Counted from the first letter of the stretch, positions 9,804 to 18,598 are shown. The stretch: DNA of 64,000 nucleotides from Candidatus Pseudoruminococcus merdavium (GCA_904419745.1 CAJFSS010000010.1:1-64000), one strand, 5' to 3'. Notes: a model not told the origin generated them from the sequence alone. A program made the numbers and translations.

Positions 9804-10544
9804 CTACAATAGGCAATCCAAAAACCTTTTAGGGTTTTCAAGAAACCGTCTGGTCAGTTGGTAGTGCTGTGTCTGTTCATAGGTTACCTGTTGAATTCCT
9901 TCTTCTGATAACTGATAAATAACAGCGCCTGGGAAACTGAGTAAAATGGGAGAATGGGTAGCAATAATAAACTGTGAGCGCTTTTTCAACAGGTCTCCCA
10001 TCGCGGAAATGAGGGCAAACTGCCCTGTTGGAGACAACGCTGATTCCGGTTCATCCAACAAATAAAGCCCCTCCCCCCCAAATCGTTCCCTGACCAGCGT
10101 CAGAAAACTTTCTCCATGGGAATATCTGTGCAGGGATTTTCCTCCATAAGAGCGCAAAAGCTTCCCATCCGTTTCATCAAGAGTATCAATTTCTGAAGAG
10201 ACGTTGTAAAAACTTTCAGCACGCAAGAAAAATCCATCTTTGGCAAGATGAATTCCCCTGGTTAATACCAAATATTTATATAACTCAGAGTGGGTTTCTT
10301 TGGTAGAAAAGCGAAAATTGCGCGTTCCCCCTTCCGGATTAAATCCATATGCTATGGCAATCGCTTCGAGCAATGTGGATTTTCCCGTCCCATTTTCCCC
10401 CACCAAAAAGGTGACGGGAGCGGAAAGGGAAAGTTCTTTTCGGTGTATCAAATTTTGTACAACAGGAATAGAGAAAGGGTACCCTTTTTCCAATGAAATT
10501 CCCGGCTTTATCCGGATCGATAATAAGTACTGCTCGCCAAACAT
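9804..10544 (-). CDS. Single-domain ABC/AAA-type ATPase
   Basis: 246-residue soluble P-loop ATPase of the AAA_21/SMC-like class without transmembrane parts. Visible are Walker A (GENGTGKSTLLEAIA), an ABC-like signature (YSHGESFL), Walker B (LYLLDEPESALSP) and the switch His (IIATHSP). Such proteins act in DNA repair, defence or RNA biology rather than transport; the exact role is unknown. The start at ATG 10544 has AGGAGAG at good spacing. It begins 11 nt after the stop of the polymerase gene, so the two are almost certainly co-transcribed and may work together. A longer frame from 10571 overlaps the polymerase and lacks a ribosome site. Confidence 0.85.
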   Translation of the reverse strand: MFGEQYLLSIRIKPGISLEKGYPFSIPVVQNLIHRKELSLSAPVTFLVGENGTGKSTLLEAIAIAYGFNPEGGTRNFRFSTKETHSELYKYLVLTRGIHLAKDGFFLRAESFYNVSSEIDTLDETDGKLLRSYGGKSLHRYSHGESFLTLVRERFGGEGLYLLDEPESALSPTGQFALISAMGDLLKKRSQFIIATHSPILLSFPGAVIYQLSEEGIQQVTYEQTQHYQLTRRFLENPKRFLDCLL

Positions 10545-10555
10545 AAAGATCTCTC

Positions 10556-12295
10556 CTATTTTCCTGCCCAATTGAGTGAAACACTCACGTCTGCCACCAC
10601 AGGTACCTGCTTGAGATAACTGGCCCCCGCTTCTTCCATTGTGGATTTCAGCAACTTTGCCATCGTCTCCCCCATTTCCTGGGGGGTTTCAAGCAGGATC
10701 TCATCATGCACCATTCCAATCAGCTTAGTATCCACAGGTAGACATTGTGCCAACATGCCAAGGGCTTTCTTGGCAATATCCGCTGCTGTCCCTTGTACAG
10801 GAGTATTGTACATACCGGAAATCCCGATTTTTCCCCCTGAATAAGTATTTTTCCGGCCTCCCAGGGTTCTTGTTTCCCGTGGAGGATTCTTTCGAATGCG
10901 CTCGTGCCATTCCTGTATCCCAGTGTAGGCTTCAAAAAAGCGTTTGCGGAACAGTTCCGCCTGCTCTAAACTCATTGGTACACCATAAGTTTCCTGTGCA
11001 TAAGTCTGCAATCCTTTTGCACCCATTGCATAAATAAGGCCAAAATTAATAGCTTTTGCCGCTTGGCGTTCCTGTTTGCTGATTTCTTCTATAGGTTTTC
11101 CTAACACCAAAGAAGCGGTCAGACAATGCAAATCCTGCCCTTCCTGATAAGCGCTAATCATCCGTCTGTCCCGCGCCATCTCCGCGGCTACCCGTAGCTC
11201 AATCTGAGAATAATCTGCAATGACAAGCGTACGGCCAGTAGGTGCGCAAAAACATTCCCGGAAAGCATAATCCCTTGGAATCTGCTGAATATTAGGGCTC
11301 CCACAGCTCATCCGTCCGCTGGGCGCCCCAATCTGTCCGTAATGTGCATGCAGGCGTTGGGTGACAGGGTTTCTCATCTGGGGAATCGGTAGTAAAAAGC
11401 TGTTTAGGAATTTGGAGGCACGCCGGTACTCCAAAAGACCTCTTACAAGCGGATGTGCCTGGTATTCCATAAGGGCGTGTCTGGAAGTAGCGTCCACTTG
11501 TATTCCGTTTGCATACAAAATGTCCTGTACCTGTCTGGGGCTGTCTAAATTCATCCCCGTGCTGATTTCTTCTCCCCACAAGGTGAGCTGTGCAATGGGA
11601 CGACCCGTATACTGATAAATTTGTTCTAACGCCTGCTGATGTTCTCTCTGGACTCTCTGTGTCAAAGCCTCCCATTTTTGTATGTCCAGATGGATTCCAT
11701 AATATTCCATCTGAGCCACTGCAAAAACACAGTCAAATTCCAGTTTTGCAACCTCGATCAAGCGGTTTTTTATAAGGTGAGGCACCAGCGCTTCCCGTAG
11801 CCGCAGAGTAATCTCTGCATCCTTTGCCGCATAGAGCAGCTGCTCTTCCCGAAGAACCCCTCCCCAGTTGGTCTCACGTTCTTCTTTCGAGACATCCTCT
11901 GATAAGTAATACTCCGCCAGTGTTTTCAAGGATACGCTCCGGGGGCCGCCGGAGGAACGTAGAAGAGCACCGGCCAGCATGGTATCAAATACCGGCGGCA
12001 TGATGTCGATTCCATTCGCCCATAAAAACTGTAAATCAAATTTTGCATTCTGGAATACTTTTACGCGCTCCCTTCCAAGCAACTCCCTTAGAAGGGTTCC
12101 TCCTTCCGGTAGGAAATGATCGCAGTCAATGACCAGTGCCGGAACCTCTTTTGTATAGAGTTGAATCAGGCGTAGGCGGCTAGTATGGGGATCGAAACCG
12201 GTTGTCTCTGTATCCACAGCAATCTGTTTTGCTCGCATCAATTGGGGAAAATACGGTTTTAACTCTTCTGCAGATAAAATCAACCGATACTCCAC
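10556..12295 (-). CDS. DNA polymerase I-like protein (3'-5' exonuclease plus polymerase, no 5' nuclease)
   Basis: Family A DNA polymerase of 579 residues, against 850-930 for full-length PolA. The N-terminal 5'-3' nuclease domain is absent, so it is a natural Klenow-like enzyme. The proofreading exonuclease looks intact: Exo I AVDTETTGFD (D28, E30), Exo II FQNAKFDLQF and Exo III YAAKDAEIT. The polymerase motifs are also intact: motif A VIADYSQIELR, motif B RQAAKAINFGLIYAMG and motif C MVHDEI. The start is GTG 12295 after GGGAGGGA. It is co-transcribed with the downstream ATPase gene and sits between the ribosomal-protein and heat-shock operons. Similar short enzymes occur in phages and in some chromosomes as accessory polymerases. 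Whether a full polA exists elsewhere in this genome is unknown. Confidence 0.92.
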   Translation of the reverse strand: MEYRLILSAEELKPYFPQLMRAKQIAVDTETTGFDPHTSRLRLIQLYTKEVPALVIDCDHFLPEGGTLLRELLGRERVKVFQNAKFDLQFLWANGIDIMPPVFDTMLAGALLRSSGGPRSVSLKTLAEYYLSEDVSKEERETNWGGVLREEQLLYAAKDAEITLRLREALVPHLIKNRLIEVAKLEFDCVFAVAQMEYYGIHLDIQKWEALTQRVQREHQQALEQIYQYTGRPIAQLTLWGEEISTGMNLDSPRQVQDILYANGIQVDATSRHALMEYQAHPLVRGLLEYRRASKFLNSFLLPIPQMRNPVTQRLHAHYGQIGAPSGRMSCGSPNIQQIPRDYAFRECFCAPTGRTLVIADYSQIELRVAAEMARDRRMISAYQEGQDLHCLTASLVLGKPIEEISKQERQAAKAINFGLIYAMGAKGLQTYAQETYGVPMSLEQAELFRKRFFEAYTGIQEWHERIRKNPPRETRTLGGRKNTYSGGKIGISGMYNTPVQGTAADIAKKALGMLAQCLPVDTKLIGMVHDEILLETPQEMGETMAKLLKSTMEEAGASYLKQVPVVADVSVSLNWAGK

Positions 12296-12377
12296 AAAAA
12301 TCCCTCCCTGTTATCAGCTTAACATGGGAACTAATGTTCATCAAGTGTTTTCTTCTATCCAGCCCATTTACCGGAAC

Positions 12378-12411
12378 AAAAAAAGAGCTGTGCAAGCTTG
12401 CACAGCTCTTT
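12378..12411 (-). terminator. Terminator after rplL
   Basis: A perfect hairpin AAAGAGCTGTGCAAG with its exact complement is followed on the minus strand by seven T. It ends the rplJ-rplL transcript before the polymerase gene. Confidence 0.93.
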
Positions 12412-12429
12412 CCAATGCTAAGAATCAAC

Positions 12430-12804
12430 TTACTTGAGTTCGACAGTAGCGCCAGCCTCTTCGAGTTTCTTCTTCATTTCCTCAGCGTCAGCCTTGGAAA
12501 CACCCTCTTTGATGGTCTTCGGAGCTTCGTCAACCAGAGCCTTGGACTCTTTCAGGCCGAGACCAGTGATCTCTTTGACGATTTTGATAACGCCCATCTT
12601 GCTGCCGCCAGCGTTAGCCAGGACAACATCAAACTCAGATTTCTCTTCCGCTGCTGCTGCGCCGCCAGCTGCTGGAGCTGCAACTGCAACTGCTGCTGCG
12701 GAAACGCCAAACTCTTCCTCAAGAGCTTTGACAAGCTCGTTGAGCTCGAGGACGGTAAGAGATTTTACTTCTTCAATCATGTTCAAAATTTTCTCTGAAG
12801 CCAT
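12430..12804 (-). CDS. rplL: Ribosomal protein L7/L12
   Basis: Stalk protein of the large ribosomal subunit that recruits translation factors; 124 residues, standard length. It has the N-terminal dimerisation domain ([16 protein letters not shown]), an Ala-rich flexible hinge (about 38-55) and a C-terminal factor-binding domain ([10 protein letters not shown]-like [18 protein letters not shown], ending [14 protein letters not shown]). The start is ATG 12804, 8 nt after GGAGG; the longer frame from 12828 is not needed. Last gene of the rplJL transcript. Confidence 0.98.
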   Translation of the reverse strand: MASEKILNMIEEVKSLTVLELNELVKALEEEFGVSAAAVAVAAPAAGGAAAAEEKSEFDVVLANAGGSKMGVIKIVKEITGLGLKESKALVDEAPKTIKEGVSKADAEEMKKKLEEAGATVELK

Positions 12805-12836
12805 GGTATTTACCTCCGTATGTTTCAAAAATAAAA

Positions 12837-13358
12837 TTATTCAGCAGAAACTTCTGCCGGTTCCTGTTTCTTTGCAATCTGATCAAGAACGATAGCAAAG
12901 TTTGCGATGCTTGCATTCAAGCTGCTGAGCATCTGAGCAATAAGGGTCTCTTTGGGCGGGATTTTTGCAATTTCATTGACAGTGTCTACACTGATCACTG
13001 CGCCATCCATAAAGCCGCTCTTGATTTTAAAAGTGTCGCCCGGGATAGAATCGGCATATTTTGCAAGGATTCTTGCGGGAGCGATTGGATCGTTCTCAGA
13101 AACTGCCAGAGCAGTGGTTCCTTCCAAAACGGATGCCATCTCTTCAAGGCCAGCCTCTTTGACTGCAAAACGGAGCAGAGTGTTTTTGACAACGGAATAT
13201 TCAACACCAGCCTCACGGAGCTCCTTACGGAGTTTCGTATCATCAGCAACATTGATTCCTTTATAGTCAACGAGTACGCCTGCAGCTGAATTGTTCAGTT
13301 TTGCAACGAGATCAGCGACGACCTGTTTCTTTGACGCGAGTACCTTCTCACTTGGCAA
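12837..13358 (-). CDS. rplJ: Ribosomal protein L10
   Basis: Base of the ribosomal stalk, binding L7/L12 dimers and 23S rRNA; 173 residues. The family pattern ALASKKQVV...[14 protein letters not shown] and the C-terminal helix that carries L7/L12 are visible. The start codon is TTG (13358), supported by GGAGGTGA 7 nt upstream; no in-frame ATG fits. In the known autoregulation, an L10-L12 complex binds the leader RNA. That leader and an attenuator lie directly upstream. Confidence 0.97.
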   Translation of the reverse strand: MPSEKVLASKKQVVADLVAKLNNSAAGVLVDYKGINVADDTKLRKELREAGVEYSVVKNTLLRFAVKEAGLEEMASVLEGTTALAVSENDPIAPARILAKYADSIPGDTFKIKSGFMDGAVISVDTVNEIAKIPPKETLIAQMLSSLNASIANFAIVLDQIAKKQEPAEVSAE

Positions 13359-13389
13359 AACGTGTCACCTCCTGAAAGTTGTTAGACAT

Positions 13390-13423
13390 AAAAAGGCTCT
13401 TTCCCCATGCCAAGGAAAGAGCC
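13390..13423 (-). terminator. Attenuator terminator of the L10 leader
   Basis: On the minus strand GGCTCTTTCC pairs with GGAAAGAGCC and is followed by TTTTTATG, 30 nt before the rplJ ribosome site. It sits directly after the L10 leader core and matches the known attenuation arrangement of the rplJL operon. Confidence 0.88.
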
Positions 13424-13502
13424 TGATTCACAATGAAAATCAAAGCTAACCTCGGCAGGCGGGAAAACCCATTATGCAAATGCACCTGCTGTCTTTGGAC
13501 AG
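13424..13502 (-). ncRNA. Ribosomal protein L10 leader
   Basis: The minus strand contains the hallmark elements of this cis-regulatory RNA: CCAAAGACAGCAGGTG, then TGCATAATGGG, then CCTGCCGAGG and CTTTG closing the outer stem. It lies between rplA and rplJ, immediately ahead of a terminator hairpin. Binding of the L10(L12)4 complex to this fold is the known way the operon balances stalk-protein synthesis. Confidence 0.9.
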
Positions 13503-13549
13503 CTATTCAAGTATATACGTTTTATTGCAAAATGTCAAGAGAAATCTTC

Positions 13550-14245
13550 TTATACAGAATATTTCGTCGTATTGACGCGGATACCAGGTCCCATGGTGGT
13601 TGCGACTGTGCAGGATCTGATATACTGACCTTTTGCAGCAGCCGGTTTTGCCTTTGCAATTGCAGAGAGCAGGGTGTCAAAGTTCTCGCTGAGCTTCTCT
13701 GTTCCAAAGGATGCTTTACCGATCGGGCAGTGAATGATGTTGGTTTTATCAAGACGGTACTCAATTTTACCAGCCTTAGCCTCGGTAACAGCTTTTGCAA
13801 CATCCGGGGTAACTGTGCCGGCTTTTGGGTTCGGCATCAAGCCGCGCGGCCCAAGGATTTTACCAAGGCGTCCAACAATCCCCATCATGTCCGGGGAAGC
13901 GATGACGACGTCAAAATCAAGCCAGCCTTCGCTCTGGATTTTCTGCATATACTCTTCTGCACCGACATACTCAGCGCCTGCATCCTGTGCCGCTTTGACA
14001 TTGTCGCCTTTTGCAAATACAAGGACACGGACGGTTTTACCGGTACCGTTCGGCAGGACAACCGCGCCGCGGACCTGCTGGTCAGCATGGCGGGAGTCAA
14101 CGCCTAATCTGATATGAGCTTCTACAGTTTCATCAAACTTTGCTTTTGCCGTATCACAGCAGAGCTTCAGGGCTTCATCGCAGTCATAAAGCTTGGAACG
14201 GTCAATCAGTTTGGAACTGTCTGTATATTTTTTACCGTGTTTCAA
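13550..14245 (-). CDS. rplA: Ribosomal protein L1
   Basis: L1 stalk protein of the 50S subunit, 231 residues, the standard length. The start is TTG 14245, giving [10 protein letters not shown], the usual L1 beginning, with AGGGAGG 7 nt upstream; the longer frame to 14266 would add seven foreign residues. Conserved segments include [33 protein letters not shown] and PNPKAGTVT. It lies between rplK and the L10 leader. L1 is a known translational repressor of its own operon in other bacteria; no specific site is claimed here. Confidence 0.98.
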   Translation of the reverse strand: MKHGKKYTDSSKLIDRSKLYDCDEALKLCCDTAKAKFDETVEAHIRLGVDSRHADQQVRGAVVLPNGTGKTVRVLVFAKGDNVKAAQDAGAEYVGAEEYMQKIQSEGWLDFDVVIASPDMMGIVGRLGKILGPRGLMPNPKAGTVTPDVAKAVTEAKAGKIEYRLDKTNIIHCPIGKASFGTEKLSENFDTLLSAIAKAKPAAAKGQYIRSCTVATTMGPGIRVNTTKYSV

Positions 14246-14311
14246 GTTGATTTCCTCCCTATTCATTGTGGTTCATAACGGATTTTTAAAGTGGTCCTCC
14301 CACAGGGAGCA

Positions 14312-14737
14312 TTAGTCTTCGACAGTGATGCCCATGCTGCGAGCGGTTCCAGCGATCATGCTCATAGCAGATTCGATGGATGCAGCATTCAAATCCGGCA
14401 TTTTCTGCTCTGCGATTTTCTTGACCTGCTCCTTAGTAATCTTTGCTACCTTGTTCTTGTTAGGAACGCCGGAAGCCTTGTCAATGCCGCAAGCCTTTTT
14501 AATGAGGACTGCTGCCGGCGGGGTTTTGGTGACAAAGGTGAAGGAACGGTCTGCATATACAGTAATGACAACCGGGATAATCAGGCCCGCGTCATTTTTT
14601 GTACGTTCGTTAAAATCCTTTGTAAATGCCATAATGTTTACACCATGCTGGCCGAGTGCAGGGCCGACAGGTGGCGCCGGGGTTGCTTTGCCGGCTGGGA
14701 TCTGGAGCTTAATAAAGCCCACAACCTTTTGAGCCAT
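14312..14737 (-). CDS. rplK: Ribosomal protein L11
   Basis: L11 of the GTPase-associated centre, 141 residues. It begins [20 protein letters not shown], the classic N-terminus, with [15 protein letters not shown] and the C-terminal rRNA-binding domain ([10 protein letters not shown]-like [12 protein letters not shown]). ATG 14737 follows GGAGGTG. The upstream nusG-rplK gap of 154 bp carries two small perfect hairpins, GGTGCGC/GCGCACC (14808-14824) and TACAGGC/GCCTGTA (14831-14848). They may be part of a leader for rplKA. Confidence 0.98.
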   Translation of the reverse strand: MAQKVVGFIKLQIPAGKATPAPPVGPALGQHGVNIMAFTKDFNERTKNDAGLIIPVVITVYADRSFTFVTKTPPAAVLIKKACGIDKASGVPNKNKVAKITKEQVKKIAEQKMPDLNAASIESAMSMIAGTARSMGITVED

Positions 14738-14891
14738 TTGTTTGCACCTCCAAAATTATGTGGTAAATGTCGGAACGCTTTTGATGGATTTAACGTTCCT
14801 CCCACGCGGTGCGCACTGCGCACCAAAACATACAGGCACAAGCCTGTACCAGAACATTTTCCGGATAGTTTCCGGCAATGTTTTGTAGCAG

Positions 14892-15410
14892 TTACACTGT
14901 TTCGACCTGGTCGAGTTCCAGCTCGACGGGGGTCTCTCTTCCGAACATGGAAACCTTCACCTTGACCATATCTTTTTCGGTGTCGATTTCCTCGACAACG
15001 CCGACAAAGCTTTCCAGCGGACCATCGACAATCCGCACAGTGTCGCCGACTGCATAATCAATCTCGATCTCCCGGGTTTCAATCCCAAGGTTTAAAACTT
15101 CTTCCTCCGTCAGGGGAAGCGGCTTGGATTCCGGTCCAACGAAACCGGTAACACCTCTGGTGTTGCGGACAACATACCAGGAATCATCGGTCATAACCAT
15201 TTTCACCAGAACATAACCGGGAAAAATTTTGCGTTCCACTTCACGCTTTTTGTTATCTTTGATTTCTGTCACAGTCTCTGTCGGAACCCGGACTTCATGA
15301 ATCAAATCCTGAAGGCCCCGGTTCTGAACAACGGTTTCAATGTTCATGGCAACCTTATTCTCATACCCGGAATAAGTGTGCACAACGTACCATTTTGCGG
15401 TATCAGACAT
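14892..15410 (-). CDS. nusG: Transcription elongation/termination factor NusG
   Basis: Binds RNA polymerase and couples it with ribosomes or Rho. The 172 residues comprise an NGN domain (AKWYVVHTYSGYENKVA, then FPGYVLVKMVMTDDSWYVVR and NTRGVTGFVG) and a C-terminal KOW domain (GDTVRIVDGPLESFVGVVEE). The start is ATG 15410, eight nt after GGAGG; the longer frame from 15425 contains that ribosome site itself. It follows secE by 43 bp in the conserved secE-nusG-rplKA order. Confidence 0.98.
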   Translation of the reverse strand: MSDTAKWYVVHTYSGYENKVAMNIETVVQNRGLQDLIHEVRVPTETVTEIKDNKKREVERKIFPGYVLVKMVMTDDSWYVVRNTRGVTGFVGPESKPLPLTEEEVLNLGIETREIEIDYAVGDTVRIVDGPLESFVGVVEEIDTEKDMVKVKVSMFGRETPVELELDQVETV

Positions 15411-15453
15411 GAGTGAATCCTCCAAGCATCGCGTAAATCGGTTTTCTTAAAAG

Positions 15454-15696
15454 TTACGCACTTTTCAGGAAAGCGTTGACGGCAAGGGAAAGCAGGCTGT
15501 CAAAGCCCCAGACAAACAAGCCGGCCACAGCAACAACAACAATAACAACCACTGTGTTATTCAATGCCTGCTTTTTGGTTGGCCAGACGACTTTTTTCAT
15601 CTCACCGGTCATGTCTTTTAAGAAACGGACGGCTTTGCTGGCGAAATTTTTAAACTTGCCCTTCTTGGTCTCTTTTTTATCCTTTTTCTGAGCCAT
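15454..15696 (-). CDS. secE: Preprotein translocase subunit SecE
   Basis: Small essential subunit of the SecYEG translocon, 80 residues. A Lys-rich N-terminus is followed by an amphipathic helix with the family motif EMKKVVWPTKKQ, then one transmembrane helix (NTVVVIVVVAVAGLFVWGFD). ATG 15696 begins MAQKKDKK. It lies between rpmG and nusG, the arrangement found throughout Bacillota. Confidence 0.97.
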   Translation of the reverse strand: MAQKKDKKETKKGKFKNFASKAVRFLKDMTGEMKKVVWPTKKQALNNTVVVIVVVAVAGLFVWGFDSLLSLAVNAFLKSA

Positions 15697-15720
15697 GATA
15701 CAAGTCCCCGCCTTTCCGCC

Positions 15721-15870
15721 TTACTTGGTTTCCTTGTGAAGAGTGTGTTTCTTACAGAACTTGCAGTACTTGTTCATTTCAAGTCTGTCAGGATCATTCT
15801 TCTTGTTCTTCATTGTGTTATAATTACGTTGTTTGCACTCTGAGCAAGCTAATGTAACTCTAACTCTCAT
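15721..15870 (-). CDS. rpmG: Ribosomal protein L33
   Basis: 49-residue protein read directly from the sequence: [19 protein letters not shown] at the N-terminus, then [16 protein letters not shown] at the C-terminus. The two CxxC pairs (CSEC and CKFC) mark it as the zinc-binding (C+) form of L33. ATG 15870 follows AGGAGGTGC. It is the first gene of the rpmG-secE-nusG-rplKA-rplJL cluster, behind a strong promoter at 16055-16083. Confidence 0.97.
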   Translation of the reverse strand: MRVRVTLACSECKQRNYNTMKNKKNDPDRLEMNKYCKFCKKHTLHKETK

Positions 15871-16054
15871 TGTTCGGCACCTCCTGAATGCGGAAAATTT
15901 TTGCCTCCCTCATAAAAGGAACCATGGACATCCACAGCTTACAGACGCCACCGCATGATTTTAAAACGTCCCTCAGCAATGGATGTTATTTTTCCATGCC
16001 CCAGGTAATCCCGAAAAAAGGCACAAAAAAATAAACCCTCTTAGAGGTATCCAA

Positions 16055-16083
16055 AGTATATCACACTTTCCTACGTCCGTCAA
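16055..16083 (-). promoter_or_regulatory. Sigma-A promoter of the rpmG-secE-nusG cluster
   Basis: TTGACG (complement of 16078-16083), a 17-bp spacer and TATACT (complement of 16055-16060). The transcript would have about 180 nt of leader before rpmG. Confidence 0.82.
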
Positions 16084-16240
16084 GAAAATGCGCTATCTTT
16101 GGCAGATAGATGAAAAAAGCCCGGATTTCTTTTCCTGTCCTACGAAGAATATACAAAGAAAACGATAGGAACACGGAGAAAAATGAAAAAACAATAATTT
16201 TTTCCCACCCTTTTATCCTTGTTTTTCTAATTCTCAGCAG

Positions 16241-16277
16241 AAAAAATACCGCTTTCCATAATTGGAAAGCGGTATTT
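16241..16277 (-). terminator. Terminator after the membrane protein gene
   Basis: AAATACCGCTTTCCA and its complement form a 15-bp stem with a 3-nt loop, followed on the minus strand by TTTTTT. It begins 7 nt after the stop of the gene at 16284-16709. Confidence 0.93.
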
Positions 16278-16283
16278 CATCAC

Positions 16284-16709
16284 TTACTGCTGGCTCATAT
16301 TGGTATAGACTTTCTGCTCCACAATTCCATAGGCACGGTGAGCAAACTGTTTAGCAAGAGGAACTCCCGCCTCTTTGCCCCTGCACACATTGACCAATGC
16401 AACAATGGCAAAAATAAGGATTAACAGGGAAATGACGCCGGAAATAATTCCGAAAATAACGGAAAACGCATTTCCTACCAGGGGGATCCTTTCCAGCGGA
16501 TCAAAAATACCGAGCACGACATTTACAATTGCATTGAAAAAGCACAGACAAAATGCCTGGATTACTTGTCTGGTCAGCCATTCATCACGTTCCGCAATAA
16601 TGACAAACCCGAGCAAGAGACCACACAGCAATGTCTGTCCTAAAATCGCAAGGATGAACGCCAGTGCCGCGTAAAACCACAAATAAAGCCCATACTTTCC
16701 CTTCTGCAT
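16284..16709 (-). CDS. Small membrane protein, DUF4870-like
   Basis: 141-residue protein of unknown function with three hydrophobic segments: about 9-38 (a helix or helical hairpin), 49-69, and a long one near 85-112. A soluble tail contains VCRGKEAGVPLAKQ and RAYGIVEQK. The pattern of a helical membrane bundle followed by a short tail with an alternating Ala/Gly end resembles DUF4870-type proteins, but I am not certain of the family. The start is ATG 16709, 5 nt after AGGGGTG; an ATG at 16727 has no ribosome site. It stands alone with its own terminator. Confidence 0.75.
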   Translation of the reverse strand: MQKGKYGLYLWFYAALAFILAILGQTLLCGLLLGFVIIAERDEWLTRQVIQAFCLCFFNAIVNVVLGIFDPLERIPLVGNAFSVIFGIISGVISLLILIFAIVALVNVCRGKEAGVPLAKQFAHRAYGIVEQKVYTNMSQQ

Positions 16710-16856
16710 AAAAACACCCCTATTCATATATTAAACCTTATTATTAGAGTACTGTGTTTCCATGTGATTGTCAAGAAAATCAGGGTAAAAACTGTATCGG
16801 AAAATGATTCTCTCAACAGTTTTCACAAACACCTATGCGACGCCAAATAAAACAGC

Positions 16857-17192
16857 TCAACGACGGTTCTGCTCGCCCCACTCACACATGGCGTCCAGTA
16901 TTGGGATAAGGGACTTGCCCCTTTCTGACAAACTGTACTCCACCTTAGGAGGAATTTGCGGGTATTCTCTGCGAATAATCAAATCGTCTGTCTCTAACTC
17001 CTTCAAAGAAAGACTCAACGTTTTATGGGAAATTGTCCCTATATACCGTTTGAGTTCATTGTACCGGATCACTTTGTATTCTGCTAACCAGTACAGGATA
17101 ATCATTTTATATTTTCCATTGATCAGGGAAAGAGTGTATCCAAAGCCAGTCTCTCCTATTTTTGTTCCAGGTGCTGTACATGCGATTGCCAT
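16857..17192 (-). CDS. HxlR-family transcriptional regulator
   Basis: 111-residue winged-helix regulator with one domain. The family's hallmark features are visible: LSLINGKYKMIILYWLA, YNELKRYIGTISHKTLSLSL, then LEYPQIPPKVEYSLSE-like REYPQIPPKVEYSLSERG. HxlR proteins often sense quinones, aldehydes or other electrophiles, commonly through cysteine. This one has cysteines at 5 and near 104. It is divergent from a flavodoxin-type reductase gene, a common pairing in which the regulator represses the reductase until stress occurs. Confidence 0.93.
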   Translation of the reverse strand: MAIACTAPGTKIGETGFGYTLSLINGKYKMIILYWLAEYKVIRYNELKRYIGTISHKTLSLSLKELETDDLIIRREYPQIPPKVEYSLSERGKSLIPILDAMCEWGEQNRR

Positions 17193-17297
17193 GTCTTAAC
17201 TCTCCTTTATGTGAGTATCTAACATAAATGTGCGTACTTTTTATTATCAGTATACCAGATTATAATTGAGTGTATCAACTGGAAAGGGAGTTTTTAC

Positions 17298-17846
17298 ATG
17301 AGCAAAAAAATCCTAATTTTAAATGGAAGTCCTCGTCCAAATGGGAATACTTCTGCACTGATTGAAGCTTTTACAAAAGGTGCAGAGGAAGCAGGCAATT
17401 CTGTCACCACGTTTTTGCTTGACCGCATGGATATCCATGGCTGTAAAGGCTGTTGGCAGGGTGGAAAAAATCCGGATCACCCTTGTGTTCAGCGGGATGA
17501 CATGGACAAAATTTATCCGGTCTATCGCCAAGCTGACGTTGTGGTTCTGGCTTCTCCCCTGTATTATTGGACACTCAGCGGACAGCTACGGACTGCTTTT
17601 GACCGTTTATTCGCCGTAGCGGAATGTGATCCGGAATATCGCAACCCGCAGAAAGCAGGAGTCCTGTTAATGGCTGCAGAGGGAAACGGATTTGAAGAAT
17701 CGGTCTACTATTATTCGAGATTAATGCAGCATATCAAATGGAAGGACTTGGGTCAGATTCTAGTCGGCGGTGTTACCCAGCCAGGCGATATTCAGGGAAA
17801 TGAAGGATTACAGCGCGCCTACGATCTTGGGAAATCCATCCAATAA
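17298..17846 (+). CDS. Flavodoxin-fold NAD(P)H-dependent FMN reductase
   Basis: 182-residue cytosolic flavoprotein of the multimeric flavodoxin/FMN-reductase superfamily. The phosphate-binding loop for FMN is LILNGSPRPNGNTSAL near the N-terminus. CKGCWQGG and the PLYYWTLSGQLRTAFDR motif follow, both characteristic of the family. The start is ATG 17298 after AAAGGGAG. It is divergent from an HxlR regulator, with a perfect TATAAT at 17261-17266 in between but a poor -35, consistent with regulated expression. A quinone or nitro-compound reductase is the likely type; the substrate is not known. Confidence 0.9.
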   Translation: MSKKILILNGSPRPNGNTSALIEAFTKGAEEAGNSVTTFLLDRMDIHGCKGCWQGGKNPDHPCVQRDDMDKIYPVYRQADVVVLASPLYYWTLSGQLRTAFDRLFAVAECDPEYRNPQKAGVLLMAAEGNGFEESVYYYSRLMQHIKWKDLGQILVGGVTQPGDIQGNEGLQRAYDLGKSIQ

Positions 17847-17901
17847 TCGGATGAAACGAATATCCATGGTGCTGATTTTAAAAAGCATTTCCAAATTTTA
17901 A

Positions 17902-17940
17902 AACAAGAGGCCGAGATGAAAAACATCTCAGCCTCTTGTT
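17902..17940. terminator. Bidirectional terminator
   Basis: AACAAGAGGC-C-GAGATG pairs with CATCTC-A-GCCTCTTGTT around an A-rich loop. It lies between the convergent flavodoxin-type gene and the HAD phosphatase gene. Confidence 0.85.
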
Positions 17941-17950
17941 CACTATTTTT

Positions 17951-18598
17951 CTAACCAATTAAGCCCTGGACTGCCTTTACAATATCCCGCGCACTATTGA
18001 CCATCACATTAGCCGCAGCCATTTCTTCTTCTTTTCCATAACCATACGCACAGCCGATAAAAGGAATCCCGTTTTCTATTGCCGCATCCATATCATAAAA
18101 CCGGTCTCCAACCATTACGGCTGCATCCGGATGGACATGGTTGAGCAACAGGGACAGCGTACCGGTTTTGTCTTTTCCCTCAACAAGTTCTTGTATTTCG
18201 TCCACAAAACGGCTTAATTCCAGCACATCAAGCACCATACGGATATACTGGCTGGAAGAATTGGAACATACTGCAATACGATATTCCAATCCTTTCAGAG
18301 TGGAAAGCATTTCTGTAACTCCCTCATACTCGCCATGGTGCTCTTTGATAAAATAAGCTTCCAGCTCTGCAACCCTTGCAAGGTGTTGCCGGCCTTGCTC
18401 CGGATCAAGATGCGGGACCATGTTCTTCAAATACTCCGAATCGCCGGCTCCAAAATTGGAGATGATTTCCTCATCCGTAATCCCAAACATTCCTAGTTCT
18501 TCAAAAGCAGTTCGGTGGGCCGGAACAGAGTAGAGATCCGTCCGGTTGAGCGTGCCATCAAGGTCAAAAACTACAAGTTTATTTTGGACTGAATCCAT
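17951..18598 (-). CDS. HAD-superfamily phosphatase (phosphoglycolate phosphatase-like)
   Basis: 215-residue haloacid dehalogenase-type hydrolase. Motif I is VVFDLDGTLNRTD with both catalytic Asp residues. A helical cap domain occupies about residues 20-85. Motif II is IAVCSNSS, the lysine of motif III lies in EGKDKTG, and motif IV is MVGDRFYDMDAA. It resembles the Gph/PgmB group; the substrate is not predictable. The start is ATG 18598, 8 nt after GGAGG; upstream in-frame ATGs at 18613 and 18622 overlap that ribosome site. Single gene. Confidence 0.9.
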   Translation of the reverse strand: MDSVQNKLVVFDLDGTLNRTDLYSVPAHRTAFEELGMFGITDEEIISNFGAGDSEYLKNMVPHLDPEQGRQHLARVAELEAYFIKEHHGEYEGVTEMLSTLKGLEYRIAVCSNSSSQYIRMVLDVLELSRFVDEIQELVEGKDKTGTLSLLLNHVHPDAAVMVGDRFYDMDAAIENGIPFIGCAYGYGKEEEMAAANVMVNSARDIVKAVQGLIG

